Assembly: GCA_945883625.1 (NCBI GenBank)
Contig: CAMCXW010000011.1
Location: 1-56,812 of the forward strand
DNA length: 56,812 bases
Direction: 5' to 3'
Source: Spirosoma fluviale
Lineage (GTDB): Bacteria > Bacteroidota > Bacteroidia > Cytophagales > Spirosomataceae
Part shown: one piece after another, positions 8,825-18,250 of the stretch
Layout of the letters: every line of letters starts with the position of its first letter
Numbering within the stretch: the stretch's first letter is position 1
Notes under the pieces: generated by a model
What the model was told of the DNA's origin: nothing
Databases searched by the model: none
The model's input: only the letters and a program-made list of their open reading frames with translations
Program-made: the position numbers and the translations under genes

Positions 8825-9781
8825 TTATTCGACTACGACACCCATCTTCCCGAATTTTTCTATTCGAGACATAATGCGTTCTTGTGGATCCATTTTATTC
8901 AAAATCGCTAATTCATTTATAATGACATCTTTTACAATAGTCACAGCAGAAGCCAAATCTAAATGAGCACCTCCGAGAGGTTCTGGAATGATACCATCAA
9001 TTAGCCCATTCCCTAACATATCTTCTGCGGTCAATTTTAACGCTTCTGCAGCTTGCTCTTTATAATTCCAACTTCTCCACAAAATAGACGAGCAAGATTC
9101 AGGGGAAATAACGGAATACCACGTATTTTCCATCATTAATACACGATCACCCACGGCTATACCCAAAGCACCACCAGAGGCACCTTCACCTATTATGATA
9201 CAAATAACAGGTACCTTTAACATAAACATATCACGAATATTGCGTGCAATGGCCTCACCTTGACCACGCTCTTCTGCCTCTAATCCAGGAAAAGCACCAG
9301 GCGTGTCAATAAAACAAACAATTGGCTTATTGAATTTCTCTGCCATCTTCATTAAACGAAGTGCTTTTCGGTAACCCTCTGGGTTAGGCATTCCGAAATT
9401 ACGGAATTGACGTTGTTTTGTATTCCTACCTTTTTGTTGGCCAATAAACATCACCGAAAAATCATCATCAATATTCCCAAAACCTCCCACCATGGCTTTA
9501 TCATCAGCGACAGATCGATCCCCGTGAATTTCAATAAACTCTGAACACATCTTTTCAATGTAATCAAAAGTATAAGGACGATCGGGATGACGTGAGAGCT
9601 GGACACGTTGCCAACGAGTCAAATTTGAGAAGGTTTCCTTCTTCAATTCTAAAATTTTATCAGTTAGAGATGCTACGGCACTAGTTACATCAACATTATT
9701 CTCAAGAGCTAATTTGCGCATTTCGATCAACTTATCTTCTAATTCCGCAATTGGCTTTTCAAATTCTAATAAAGTTCGCAT
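8825..9781 (-). CDS. accA: acetyl-CoA carboxylase carboxyltransferase subunit alpha
   Basis: AccA with AccD transfers the carboxyl group from biotin carboxyl carrier protein to acetyl-CoA, giving malonyl-CoA for fatty acid synthesis. The 318-residue size is typical. Landmarks are the N-terminal [12 protein letters not shown] coiled-coil, the [12 protein letters not shown] segment, [19 protein letters not shown] and the [11 protein letters not shown] oxyanion-hole region. accD is not in this window, as is common. It heads a run of three minus-strand genes and has its own -7 element 22 bases upstream. Confidence 0.97.
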   Translation of the reverse strand: MRTLLEFEKPIAELEDKLIEMRKLALENNVDVTSAVASLTDKILELKKETFSNLTRWQRVQLSRHPDRPYTFDYIEKMCSEFIEIHGDRSVADDKAMVGGFGNIDDDFSVMFIGQQKGRNTKQRQFRNFGMPNPEGYRKALRLMKMAEKFNKPIVCFIDTPGAFPGLEAEERGQGEAIARNIRDMFMLKVPVICIIIGEGASGGALGIAVGDRVLMMENTWYSVISPESCSSILWRSWNYKEQAAEALKLTAEDMLGNGLIDGIIPEPLGGAHLDLASAVTIVKDVIINELAILNKMDPQERIMSRIEKFGKMGVVVE

Positions 9782-9802
9782 AAGAGCATTTTAAATTCAA
9801 TA

Positions 9803-9810
9803 CAAAAGTA
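9803..9810 (-). promoter_or_regulatory. -7 element of accA
   Basis: TACTTTTG on the minus strand matches TAnnTTTG exactly, 22-29 bases before the accA ATG. No clear -33 TTG is visible; it would fall inside the upstream nuclease gene's 3' end. Confidence 0.45.
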
Positions 9811-9813
9811 AAA

Positions 9814-11238
9814 TTAAAGGTCGAAAGTATCGTGCTTGGAAGGTAAAATAACTTCCTTGAAACCAAGTTCGTAAATCTTATCTTTAAATTCCAACATACT
9901 TTCCTCTTCTCCGTGTGATAAAAAAATCTTCTTAAGTGAAGTAGGATTTTGTTCCTTAATAAATCGAAGTAAACCCGTTTGGTCTGCATGACCGGAGAAA
10001 ACATCTATCTTTCTAATTTGGGCATTTACGCGATATTCACGGTCTTTGACACGAATCATATCTGTACCCTCAAGCAACTGCTTTCCAAGAGTTCCTTCTG
10101 CAGAATACCCAATCAATAAAATTGTACAATATGAATTACCAATGTTATCCGCGATATGTTGTTCTACACGCCCACCAGAAATCATACCAGATGAAGAAAT
10201 GATAATGCACGGTTCATGGTAATTCTTTATCGCCTTAGTCTCTTTTTCTGTTTGTAAAAAAACCAAATTTTCAACATCGAATATATCATCATATTCTTTG
10301 TGAAAAGCGCGTGCCTCAGGATTTAAATAGGATATATTTTTTCGGTAAATCCGCGTTGAACTACGTCCCATTGGACTATCTGTAAATACACGGATCGCTG
10401 GAAAATTTTGTTCTTCAATTAAGCGATTTAATGTATACAAAACCGCTTGTGTACGCCCAACGGAGAAAGCAGGAATGATTAACCGACCTGGTTTGTCGAT
10501 ACAAGTCTCCTTAATAATTTTTGCCAAAGCGTCCATTGGGGAGGTTTTATCCTCATGAATTCGATTTCCATACGTACTTTCGCAAACTAAGAAATCACAG
10601 GCAGGTAACGGATGAGGATCAATATGTAATGGGTAATCAAAACGACCTATATCACCACTAAAACCTAGTGTTTTTGTTTCTCCATCCTCCGTAATTGAAA
10701 AATATACATGAGCAGCACCTAGCAAATGACCAGCAGGAATAAACGTAATTTCCAATCCAGGTTTAACGACAAACTTTCGATTAAACTGAAGTGTTACAAA
10801 ATTATCCATCGAATCCTCGACGTCCTTTTGCAAATAAAGATCACCTCTGCGTAACAAGCGATCCATTTGCTTATTCTTCTTACGACTTTCTCCTTGTGCG
10901 GAACGCAATCGACGTAAATGCAAATTGGCAGAATCCAATAACAATAACTCGGCTAACTCGGCTGTGGGTGGGGTACATAAAACTTGACCTTCATAGCCTT
11001 CCCGATAAAGCATTGGAATATTACCTGAATGATCAATATGCGCGTGGGTTAGTACAACCAAATTAATCAACGACGCATCAAAAGGGAAAAAAGACTTTTG
11101 CTCAATTGGGGATTCATAATCAATATCACGCTCCATATCAGTCCCGCAATCTATCAATATTTGATACCCATCGGCTAACTCAAGTAAGGACATAGAACCA
11201 GTCACTTGTTTGGCAGCTCCTAAAAATTGTAACTTCAT
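9814..11238 (-). CDS. beta-CASP metallo-beta-lactamase-fold RNA nuclease
   Basis: This 474-residue protein has the architecture of CPSF-73-like ribonucleases: a metallo-beta-lactamase domain with HAHIDH at residues 65-70, a beta-CASP domain in the middle (SPMGRSSTRIYRK, EPCIIISSSGMISGGR), and the C-terminal RNA-specificity motif VFSGHADQTGLL. The zinc motifs look intact, so an active endo- or exonuclease is expected; the RNA target is unknown. I chose the ATG at 11238 because MKLQFLGAAKQVTGS is the usual N-terminus; 13 further residues upstream would run into a leader hairpin. A near-consensus promoter lies at 11280-11310. Confidence 0.9.
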   Translation of the reverse strand: MKLQFLGAAKQVTGSMSLLELADGYQILIDCGTDMERDIDYESPIEQKSFFPFDASLINLVVLTHAHIDHSGNIPMLYREGYEGQVLCTPPTAELAELLLLDSANLHLRRLRSAQGESRKKNKQMDRLLRRGDLYLQKDVEDSMDNFVTLQFNRKFVVKPGLEITFIPAGHLLGAAHVYFSITEDGETKTLGFSGDIGRFDYPLHIDPHPLPACDFLVCESTYGNRIHEDKTSPMDALAKIIKETCIDKPGRLIIPAFSVGRTQAVLYTLNRLIEEQNFPAIRVFTDSPMGRSSTRIYRKNISYLNPEARAFHKEYDDIFDVENLVFLQTEKETKAIKNYHEPCIIISSSGMISGGRVEQHIADNIGNSYCTILLIGYSAEGTLGKQLLEGTDMIRVKDREYRVNAQIRKIDVFSGHADQTGLLRFIKEQNPTSLKKIFLSHGEEESMLEFKDKIYELGFKEVILPSKHDTFDL

Positions 11239-11253
11239 ATAGTAAAGAAAATA

Positions 11254-11269
11254 GGGCCTTAAAAGGCCC
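11254..11269 (-). terminator. Hairpin between PmoA-like gene and beta-CASP nuclease gene
   Basis: GGGCCTT and AAGGCCC form a tight GC-rich stem, followed on the minus strand by a T-rich run (TATTTTCTTT). It can end transcription from the upstream PmoA-like gene. However, it lies downstream of the nuclease promoter at 11280-11310, so it would also sit in the nuclease leader, 16 bases before the ATG. Confidence 0.6.
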
Positions 11270-11279
11270 CAATGCATTG

Positions 11280-11310
11280 CAAAAATACATTATATTTCCT
11301 GAAATACGAA
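11280..11310 (-). promoter_or_regulatory. Promoter of the beta-CASP nuclease gene
   Basis: On the minus strand TTCG, 19 bases, then TATTTTTG (11280-11287). The -7 element is perfect; the -33 element has one mismatch to TTTG. The 19-base spacing is the same as for rpsP and rnpB in this window. Transcription would start near 11275. Confidence 0.6.
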
Positions 11311-12348
11311 TTATTTTACTTCTCGAGCAAATTTCGCTTGAGCTATGTCAAGTTCATCTTTTGAAAGATCACGATCTGCAATGATCGTACGATATCTAAA
11401 TGAAATAAACTCACCTTTAAGTAATGTGTAATTTAATGATGCTTTACCGTTACTAAATGCAGAAAGCCCCAAGGGATTAATTGCAAACAAACCATAACCA
11501 CGCGCATGCCAATAACTAGGATAAGTAACATTTGCTGGATGATCAAGAATTGCTACATTTATTGAATGATTATCCATTTTACCTGATAAATTCATCCATT
11601 TGGCTCGGGTGCTCCAAACTGCTTCACCTTTAACACCTTCACTACTTAAATAATTTCCAGTAACTCCGGTATTATCCATGACAGATACTTTAGTTTCCAC
11701 ACCATGCGCATCGGTAAAAACATCAGGTTTATTTGACGGTATTTCAAGCTGGCGCGCCACACGAATCGCAAACATACCATCTTTAACATCCTTAAATGTA
11801 ACTACGTCACTAATGGCAGTCAAAGTAGTGATTCGATCGATGATACGTATATCTTTAGAACCAGAAAAAACATACGAAGTAGTTTCTTCTAACACTTTTT
11901 TTCCCTTTCCATTTTCATCGACCCAAGAAGCAGTAACCACAAGTGAACCTTGTGTACCTTCTGATATTTTTTGAATACTTTCATGACGAATCGTACCCAT
12001 TTTATGGGATTTTAAAGATTCTACGATACTATTCGAATTATTCCAGTAATCATAACCATTGACATCCTCATAATTTAACCACATACCGACGTGATGTGGA
12101 TGATCAACGCGTTCTCCAGCGCGGGGAATTAAAGGATAGCCACGTGTAATTGTAGTCCCTTGTGCAGTCAAAATCGGAAATAGAACCGCCTTTTTAAGTT
12201 GGCTCTCACCTGGAAAAAAATAGGATGTAAAATACTTTCCGCCAACCAAGACATCTACTTTATCAGATTTCTTATCAAAAGTAACGCGATCCTGCGCTAA
12301 GGATGAATAGGATAAAAAAAGCGTGCAGATAATAAATAAATTTTTCAT
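11311..12348 (-). CDS. PmoA-like (DUF6807) family secreted protein
   Basis: A 345-residue protein with a clear signal peptide (MKNLFIICTLFLSYSSLAQ). The body matches the PmoA/DUF6807 family by its IPRAGERVDHPHHVGMW segment, the LNYEDVNGYDYWN stretch, and a C-terminal HARGYGLFAINPLG region. Despite the family name (methane oxygenase PmoA), these Bacteroidota proteins are not methane monooxygenases; they are found in polysaccharide-use loci and their activity is not firmly established. It is the last gene of the sigma-SusC-SusD locus, 76 bases after SusD, with a terminator-like hairpin between them, so it may be partly uncoupled. A substrate-processing role in the periplasm is inference. Confidence 0.82.
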   Translation of the reverse strand: MKNLFIICTLFLSYSSLAQDRVTFDKKSDKVDVLVGGKYFTSYFFPGESQLKKAVLFPILTAQGTTITRGYPLIPRAGERVDHPHHVGMWLNYEDVNGYDYWNNSNSIVESLKSHKMGTIRHESIQKISEGTQGSLVVTASWVDENGKGKKVLEETTSYVFSGSKDIRIIDRITTLTAISDVVTFKDVKDGMFAIRVARQLEIPSNKPDVFTDAHGVETKVSVMDNTGVTGNYLSSEGVKGEAVWSTRAKWMNLSGKMDNHSINVAILDHPANVTYPSYWHARGYGLFAINPLGLSAFSNGKASLNYTLLKGEFISFRYRTIIADRDLSKDELDIAQAKFAREVK

Positions 12349-12367
12349 ACGTATGGTTTTAAAGTAA

Positions 12368-12394
12368 AATTCCGGAGAAAAACTCTCCGGAATT
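12368..12394 (-). terminator. Hairpin terminator/attenuator after susD
   Basis: A perfect 11-bp stem (AATTCCGGAGA with TCTCCGGAATT) and a 5-base loop, followed on the minus strand by TTACTTT. It lies between the susD stop and the PmoA-like start and probably lowers read-through. Confidence 0.7.
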
Positions 12395-12398
12395 AATA

Positions 12399-12406
12399 CA
12401 AAAATA
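12399..12406 (-). promoter_or_regulatory. Possible -7 element upstream of the PmoA-like gene
   Basis: TATTTTTG on the minus strand matches TAnnTTTG exactly, but no -33 TTG is visible and the hairpin at 12368-12394 lies between it and the start codon. Confidence 0.25.
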
Positions 12407-12424
12407 AGGAAAACTTAAAAGAAA

Positions 12425-14101
12425 CTAGTATCCTGGATTCTGTGGGAAACCAGATGATGTTCCTTCAGCTCTATCGATTTGTAATTGAGGAATAGGTCTC
12501 AAAATATGATGAGCCTTAATATTACCAGCGGCTTTAGGATTGTGTAATTTAACCCGCTCAATTAGGTTACCCCAACGAGCTAAATCAAACCAACGAGATT
12601 GCTCACCGATTAATTCACGCTCACGCTCATCCATGACAAAATTTACATTTAAATCACTTGCTGTGATTAACATAGCCGACTCTTTACCTGGAAATGCAGC
12701 ACGACGACGTACTATATTGTAGGTATTTACAGCATCAGCAATTGCACCAGAGAAGAATTGAGCCTCTGCTAACATTAGGTACGTATCAGCTAAACGGAAA
12801 GCAATAAAATCACGTCCACCTTCAAATTGTGTACGGTCAACGCGTCCACCGTCAATATGCTTACTAAGCGCTGGAAAAATACGCTCATCATAACGAGATG
12901 GAACCAGAACTTGATACTTTCTTTTTGCTCTATCATCAACAGACAATTCGTTACCAGGTAAATAAATTGTTGTATCACCTAAAGCAAAAGTTAAAGTCTT
13001 TTTTGAGGTATCGAAACTTGTATTATAGGTACCAGGCTTATTGGATAGATAGGTATCTTTGAAGGTCTTTTTATAACGACTATCATTTAAACGGTCCTTA
13101 AATACTACATCCAACGTATAATTTGTTGGAGCATATCTTTTAAATGGACGCCCATTCTCCGTATCACGCTGCATACCAGGTAAAACATCATACTCCATTA
13201 AAAAGAAGACGTGCGCATTATTTCCTCCGCCATTAGTTAATGGATCACGTGTATACTGTACTGACCAAATAACTTCGTTATTCGCTTCATTACCTTGTCT
13301 GTGAACATTAGCAAAATCAGGCAATAAAGATATTCCATAATTGGATATCACATTCTTCAAACTTGCAATTGCTTTAGCATAGTCATCTCCAGCCTTAGCT
13401 GCAGATGTTGCTTTCGTCAAATAAACACGACCCAATAAATGCTCTGCTCCAGCACGCGTAATACGGCCATAATCAGAAGAGCGTGCTTTATTTTCTAAAT
13501 CAGGCAAAGCTTCCGTTAAATCCTTAATGATTTGAGCATATTGTGCAGCTACTGTACTTCTTTTCACCTCTTTTGTTGGCGCTAAAGTTTCTGTCAATCG
13601 TAAGTCAACACCTCCAAACAATTGGGTAAGAATAAAGAAATGATGCGCACGAATAAACTTTGCTTCAGCGATACGTTGTTTTCTAACTGATTCCGCTAAA
13701 CCCGTAACTTTAGGTGCACGCTCTATAATTGCATTACATGTATTGATTCCAGCATAAAAATCATTCCAAACTTCTGCAACATGACCATTTCGAGTATCAA
13801 AGTCAGTGGTATACGTATTCATAAACTTCCAGCTACCATCTGCACCGTTGGTATATGAATCCGTACCAAAAATGGTCAAATTCATCCCACGCTCAGTTCC
13901 ATACCATGAACGCATAGATGAATAAGCCGCACTAGTAGCATCGTTTAATCCTTTCGCTGTATTGATGTAATCATTACCAATTCGCGAAATAACATCCTCC
14001 GTTAACAAATCATTACAAGATTGGGTACTCAAAGAAACTACTCCAATCAAACTAATATTTGCTATAAAACTAATTTTTCTAAAAATTTTAAAGCTTTTCA
14101 T
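12425..14101 (-). CDS. SusD/RagB family nutrient-binding outer-membrane lipoprotein
   Basis: SusD-like proteins cap the SusC channel on the cell surface and bind oligosaccharides or peptides. The 558-residue protein starts with a lipoprotein signal ending STQSC, giving lipidated Cys29. The N-terminal SusD-like helices follow (LTEDVISRIGNDYINTAKGL), TPR-like segments include RIAEAKFIRAHHFF and FRLADTYLMLAEAQ, and the C-terminus has the typical DERERELIGEQSRWFDLARW and HILRPIPQLQID blocks. It is encoded 24 bases after susC, the standard pairing. The ligand cannot be told from the sequence. Confidence 0.95.
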   Translation of the reverse strand: MKSFKIFRKISFIANISLIGVVSLSTQSCNDLLTEDVISRIGNDYINTAKGLNDATSAAYSSMRSWYGTERGMNLTIFGTDSYTNGADGSWKFMNTYTTDFDTRNGHVAEVWNDFYAGINTCNAIIERAPKVTGLAESVRKQRIAEAKFIRAHHFFILTQLFGGVDLRLTETLAPTKEVKRSTVAAQYAQIIKDLTEALPDLENKARSSDYGRITRAGAEHLLGRVYLTKATSAAKAGDDYAKAIASLKNVISNYGISLLPDFANVHRQGNEANNEVIWSVQYTRDPLTNGGGNNAHVFFLMEYDVLPGMQRDTENGRPFKRYAPTNYTLDVVFKDRLNDSRYKKTFKDTYLSNKPGTYNTSFDTSKKTLTFALGDTTIYLPGNELSVDDRAKRKYQVLVPSRYDERIFPALSKHIDGGRVDRTQFEGGRDFIAFRLADTYLMLAEAQFFSGAIADAVNTYNIVRRRAAFPGKESAMLITASDLNVNFVMDERERELIGEQSRWFDLARWGNLIERVKLHNPKAAGNIKAHHILRPIPQLQIDRAEGTSSGFPQNPGY

Positions 14102-14125
14102 ATCTATCTTAATTTAATAAATTGA

Positions 14126-17100
14126 TTAAAATTTAAGGTTTAAGCCAAATGTTGTAACACTTGTCGCAGGCGACACGTTCGCATTAACTTCACCTCCACC
14201 TACACCTTGCTCACCGTCAACAAAAGTTTCAGGATCGATACCCTTGTATTTTTGACGATATTGAGCCAAAATTAATGGTTGCTGAATACTAGCAAAAACA
14301 CGAATACTTTGCATTTTTAACTTCTTAGCCACATTATCAGGCACATTATAACCAATGTTTATGTTACGAATTTTGAAGAAAGAACCTTCAAAATATGTCA
14401 ATGAGCTACCATACTTTGGAAACTCTTGCGTAACAACCGGCTGAGGAAACTCATTCGTAGGGTTATTTGGTGTCCAGTAATTCAAATTTAAGTTATTATA
14501 ACGACCTGCTAATTGATTTACGTTATCATGGAAACGACTACGAATCAATTGACCTACACGCGCAAAAACAAAGAATGAAAGATCTATGCCTTTGTAAGAG
14601 AAACGGTTGGTTAATCCTGCCGTAAATCCTGGAACTGCCGAACCTAAAATTTGACGATCAGCCGCATTAATCTTACCATCACCGTTAAAGTCTTCTACTT
14701 TAATTTGACCTACTTTATCTCCGAATGATTTCGCAGCATCTGCTTCATTAGCTTGCCAGATCCCTATCTTCTTGTAGTCGAAGAAAACACTAAGCGGCTG
14801 ACCAATAAAACGACCTGCACCAATATCATCAACTTTACCATTCGCTAAAGAAACGATTGATTCTCTGTTACGATTAAAAATTAAATCAGACGTCCACTGG
14901 AAACCACCACGGTCAACATTCACCGTTGATAAAGTCAATTCTATACCCGTATTTTGCGTTTCTCCAACGTTTGTGATAAACCCACCGAAACCAATTGAAG
15001 TAGGTAAAGGCTGAGGTGCCAACAAGTTTGTTGTGTTCGTCACATAATACTCTGCAGAACCCGAGATTTTACCATTTAAGAAACTGAAATCTAGACCCGC
15101 ATTAGAGGTAGTTGATGTTTCCCAACGCAAGTCTGGATTACCAATTGAGTTTGGACGATATCCAAAAGCAGCCGTGTTATCCCAAGCATACGAAGTACGA
15201 CCTAACAAAGCTTGCGTTTGATATGGTGTAATCGCTTGGTTACCAATAGCGCCCCAAGAAGCACGTAACTTCAACTGATCGATAGCCGTGATATTTTTGA
15301 TAAATGGTTCATCAGAAATATTCCATCCCAAAGCAAATGAAGGGAAAATACCGAATTTAGTGTTCGCACCAAAACGAGATGAACCATCCATACGAACCGT
15401 AGCCGTAAACAAATACTTCTCTTTGTAGTCATAATTTACACGACCCATATACGAAAGTAAAGTCCACTCAATCAAATCAGTATTAGCACCCGTAATTTGG
15501 TTTGCATCACCTAAGCGATGAAAAGCCGCCTTTTCAGCCGGAATACCATTAACAGAAATAGAAGTACGCTCATCACGATCACGCTGAATTGACTGTAAGC
15601 CAGTTAGATTCAAATTATGTACATCCTTAAACTTTTTATTATAGGTAACGATATTCTCAAGTGTCCAGTTGAACAAGAATTGCTCATTAATACTACCACT
15701 CGCATTTCCTCCACGATTATTATTCGTAAAAGCACCAATAAAACGACCAGCTCTTCCAATAGTCAAATCCGGGCCAAAGTTAACGCGATATTTTAAACCT
15801 TCAGTAATATTCCACTCACCAAACAAACTGTTAAATGTACGGTAACGCTTATTTTGGTCCACATTTACTCCAGGAACTAATTCAGCGAAAGGATTTGTGC
15901 GAAGACCATCATTCGTTGGTAAGAATACTAAATTACCATTCGCATCATATGGCTCACCTAATGGATTCTCTTGCATACCACCACCTAAGATGTTCAAGTT
16001 TTCTCCATTACGAACACTGTTGACAATCAAAGTAGATAAACCAATTTTAACTTTTTTGTTAATTTGATGATCTAAGTTGACACGGAAAGTAGTACGCGAA
16101 AAATCTTGCATTTTAACTACACCAATATCTTGGAAAAAGTTTCCTGAAATATTAAATGTTGTTTTTTCACTACCACCTGAAATAGCTACTTGATGACTTT
16201 GAATAGCTCCAGCTCGCAATAATCCATCAACATAATCAGTTGACCTACCAGAAGCAATGCTAGCCAACTCACGAGGCTCAAATATTTTTGCATCATCTGC
16301 AGCAGTAGCCGCTCCTAATGGATATTGACCTACAGCCCGACGGGACTCACGCTTGTATTCAGCAAATTGAGCGCCGTTCATTACATCAATCTTTCCTAAT
16401 TCTTGGTTCAAACCATAATACGAATCCACAGAAACGACAGTTGCACCCGCTTTTCCACGCTTCGTAGAAATAAGCACAACACCATTTGCACCTCTTGCGC
16501 CATAAATTGCTGTTGCAGATGCATCCTTTAGAACTTCCATGGAAACAATATCATTCGGGTTGATATCATCAATACCACTAGACAAAGGAATACCATCAAC
16601 AACATATAATGGATCATTTGACGCGTTAAATGAACGTCTACCACGAATACGAATTTGAGGACCCGCACCTGGTTTTGAACCTGGCTGAACTACGTCCACA
16701 CCCGCAGCTCTACCTTGTAAGGCTTGGCGCGCGTTTGTGATAGGCAATTCTTGGATCTCTTTAGCACCCACTGAAGAAATAGCACCGGTCATCTGACTCT
16801 TCTTTTGAGTACCATAACCTACTACGACTACTTCAGTTAAAGCTTTCGTGTCAGTAGTTAACGCAACATTAATCTGGGTTTTGTTACCAACAGTTACATC
16901 TTGGCTATTAAATCCAATAGATGAAAAAGTTAAAACGCCAGATCCAGAAACAGTAATCTTGTAATTTCCGTCCGCATCGGAAGAGGTACCTTTGGAAGTA
17001 CCTTTAACGGCAATACTAACTCCAGGGATACCGGAACCGTCATCAGAAGCTGTTACTCGGCCAGTGACAGTTCGGTCCTGAGCAAGCATTTGAATTCCCA

Positions 17101-17152
17101 TTAGCACAAAAAACATGCTAAAAAGAACCTTTGAAAGTAATTGTTTTCTCAT
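14126..17152 (-). CDS. SusC/RagA family TonB-dependent outer-membrane receptor
   Basis: This 1008-residue protein is the TonB-driven channel of a SusCD importer. It has a signal peptide cleaved after about residue 25 (QMLAQ), a carboxypeptidase-D regulatory-like domain (about 26-110, VTGRVTASDDGSGIPGVSI), the SusC signature TEVVVVGYGTQKK, a plug domain (about 115-235, with DPLYVVDGIPL and SATAIYGARGANGVVLISTKRGK) and a 22-strand barrel ending in aromatic GLNLKF. No N-terminal secretin/TonB short domain (STN) is present, so it is not the type that signals directly to an anti-sigma factor. It follows an ECF sigma gene after 268 bases in which I see no gene. Confidence 0.96.
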   Translation of the reverse strand: MRKQLLSKVLFSMFFVLMGIQMLAQDRTVTGRVTASDDGSGIPGVSIAVKGTSKGTSSDADGNYKITVSGSGVLTFSSIGFNSQDVTVGNKTQINVALTTDTKALTEVVVVGYGTQKKSQMTGAISSVGAKEIQELPITNARQALQGRAAGVDVVQPGSKPGAGPQIRIRGRRSFNASNDPLYVVDGIPLSSGIDDINPNDIVSMEVLKDASATAIYGARGANGVVLISTKRGKAGATVVSVDSYYGLNQELGKIDVMNGAQFAEYKRESRRAVGQYPLGAATAADDAKIFEPRELASIASGRSTDYVDGLLRAGAIQSHQVAISGGSEKTTFNISGNFFQDIGVVKMQDFSRTTFRVNLDHQINKKVKIGLSTLIVNSVRNGENLNILGGGMQENPLGEPYDANGNLVFLPTNDGLRTNPFAELVPGVNVDQNKRYRTFNSLFGEWNITEGLKYRVNFGPDLTIGRAGRFIGAFTNNNRGGNASGSINEQFLFNWTLENIVTYNKKFKDVHNLNLTGLQSIQRDRDERTSISVNGIPAEKAAFHRLGDANQITGANTDLIEWTLLSYMGRVNYDYKEKYLFTATVRMDGSSRFGANTKFGIFPSFALGWNISDEPFIKNITAIDQLKLRASWGAIGNQAITPYQTQALLGRTSYAWDNTAAFGYRPNSIGNPDLRWETSTTSNAGLDFSFLNGKISGSAEYYVTNTTNLLAPQPLPTSIGFGGFITNVGETQNTGIELTLSTVNVDRGGFQWTSDLIFNRNRESIVSLANGKVDDIGAGRFIGQPLSVFFDYKKIGIWQANEADAAKSFGDKVGQIKVEDFNGDGKINAADRQILGSAVPGFTAGLTNRFSYKGIDLSFFVFARVGQLIRSRFHDNVNQLAGRYNNLNLNYWTPNNPTNEFPQPVVTQEFPKYGSSLTYFEGSFFKIRNINIGYNVPDNVAKKLKMQSIRVFASIQQPLILAQYRQKYKGIDPETFVDGEQGVGGGEVNANVSPATSVTTFGLNLKF

Positions 17153-17420
17153 GGTATTAAAAAATTTAGTTTAGGGTTTGCAAAGTAAAGTTGATTTGAA
17201 TCCATAACGCTTCGCATTCATCATGGGTCAATTTTTTAGGGTTACTTCTATAAAATTTAGTCAAATAATTAACTAAAAATCTATTGTTTAACTTTGCCCG
17301 AATCAATAACTTTTCATGTTTTAATGTAGACATAAACAAAATAATTAGAAGATAATTATCCTGTAAAGAAGTATAAACAAATTATTTACTTAAAAAGTTA
17401 TAAAATTAATGCAATTAATT

Positions 17421-17996
17421 CTAGGCTAAAGCTTTCATCTGCATTCCATCTTTCATGACACGTAATGCTCCAAAAATCAAATTATAAACAGATTGAGGGT
17501 TAATACGCATGGAATTAGAAATTTGATCCGTATCCATATTATGAAAGAAACGAAGTGAAATAGCTTCTCTCTGACGCTTACTTAACAAATTCATGCAATT
17601 AGTTAATTCTTTATTTGCTACAAGTTCCTCCTCATATTTGATCAACAAACTTTCTTGTGACATTTCCTCTTCAATATAATCCTTCATATAGTTAACATGA
17701 TGATTAAAATGCTTCATACTCGTTTCCATATTCCGGATAATCTTACGCTTGATAGATGCCATTAAGTAGAATTTTACACTGGTTGTAGGCCCCAACGTCG
17801 CATGGTTTTTCCATAATTCCACAAACAAATCGTGTAAACAATCTTTAATCAACTCTTTGTCATTCGTTACGCCCAATGAATAGGCATACAAAGGCTGAAC
17901 AAAATGTTGGTACAACGTAGTAAATGCTTGTTGGTCCCCTAAACGAAACTGATCCCAAACTTGAACCTCATCAATAACTGCCTTCTTAGTTAACAT
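17421..17996 (-). CDS. ECF-type RNA polymerase sigma factor
   Basis: A 191-residue sigma-70 family factor with only regions 2 and 4. Region 2 contains DCLHDLFVELWKNH; region 4 contains the helix-turn-helix LLSKRQREAISLRFF followed by TDQISNSMRINPQSVYNL. It is encoded upstream of, and on the same strand as, the SusCD genes and probably controls them. Unlike many such loci, no FecR-like anti-sigma gene lies beside it and the adjacent SusC lacks an STN domain, so the way its activity is controlled is unclear. The 254-base region upstream carries a strong palindrome shared with the divergent permease. Confidence 0.9.
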   Translation of the reverse strand: MLTKKAVIDEVQVWDQFRLGDQQAFTTLYQHFVQPLYAYSLGVTNDKELIKDCLHDLFVELWKNHATLGPTTSVKFYLMASIKRKIIRNMETSMKHFNHHVNYMKDYIEEEMSQESLLIKYEEELVANKELTNCMNLLSKRQREAISLRFFHNMDTDQISNSMRINPQSVYNLIFGALRVMKDGMQMKALA

Positions 17997-18110
17997 AGTA
18001 CTAATTTGTATTATTCAATTAAAACATCATAAAAACAAAGTGCTTCGCACGTCTTTGCTTTCTAATATAAGTAACCTAACTATTAAAATTCAAGGAAATT
18101 ATTTAATTAA

Positions 18111-18139
18111 TTTCCGTAAACGTTTACGGAAACGTTTAC
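18111..18139. promoter_or_regulatory. Double palindromic operator between sigma factor and permease genes
   Basis: Bases 18111-18132 form a perfect 22-base palindrome with core GTAAACGTTTAC. A second copy of AAACGTTTAC begins 12 bases later (18130-18139), so the two copies lie about one helical turn apart. The core resembles operators of LacI-family regulators. It lies 115 bases from the sigma-factor start and 112 from the permease start, so either or both could be controlled. Confidence 0.6.
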
Positions 18140-18250
18140 ATTTTTGAAATTCTAAAAATTCATCTTATTTATTGCTCAAAATAAATGCAACTTTGAAAAA
18201 TGTAATAAGTTCTGCTTTTTGTATTAAATTAAGTTTTCGAAAAAAAGTCA

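Noticed and set aside
9759-10004. 81-residue open frame at the accA/nuclease junction
   Set aside because: Out of frame with two conserved proteins and without family features.
17153-17420. Possible anti-sigma or small gene between the sigma factor and susC
   Set aside because: No frame of useful length, start or membrane segment is visible in this 268-base stretch; only AT-rich sequence.
18036-18057. Imperfect hairpin CAAAGTGC/GCA-CTTTG in the sigma gene leader
   Set aside because: Short and bulged; no supporting context to call it a regulatory element.
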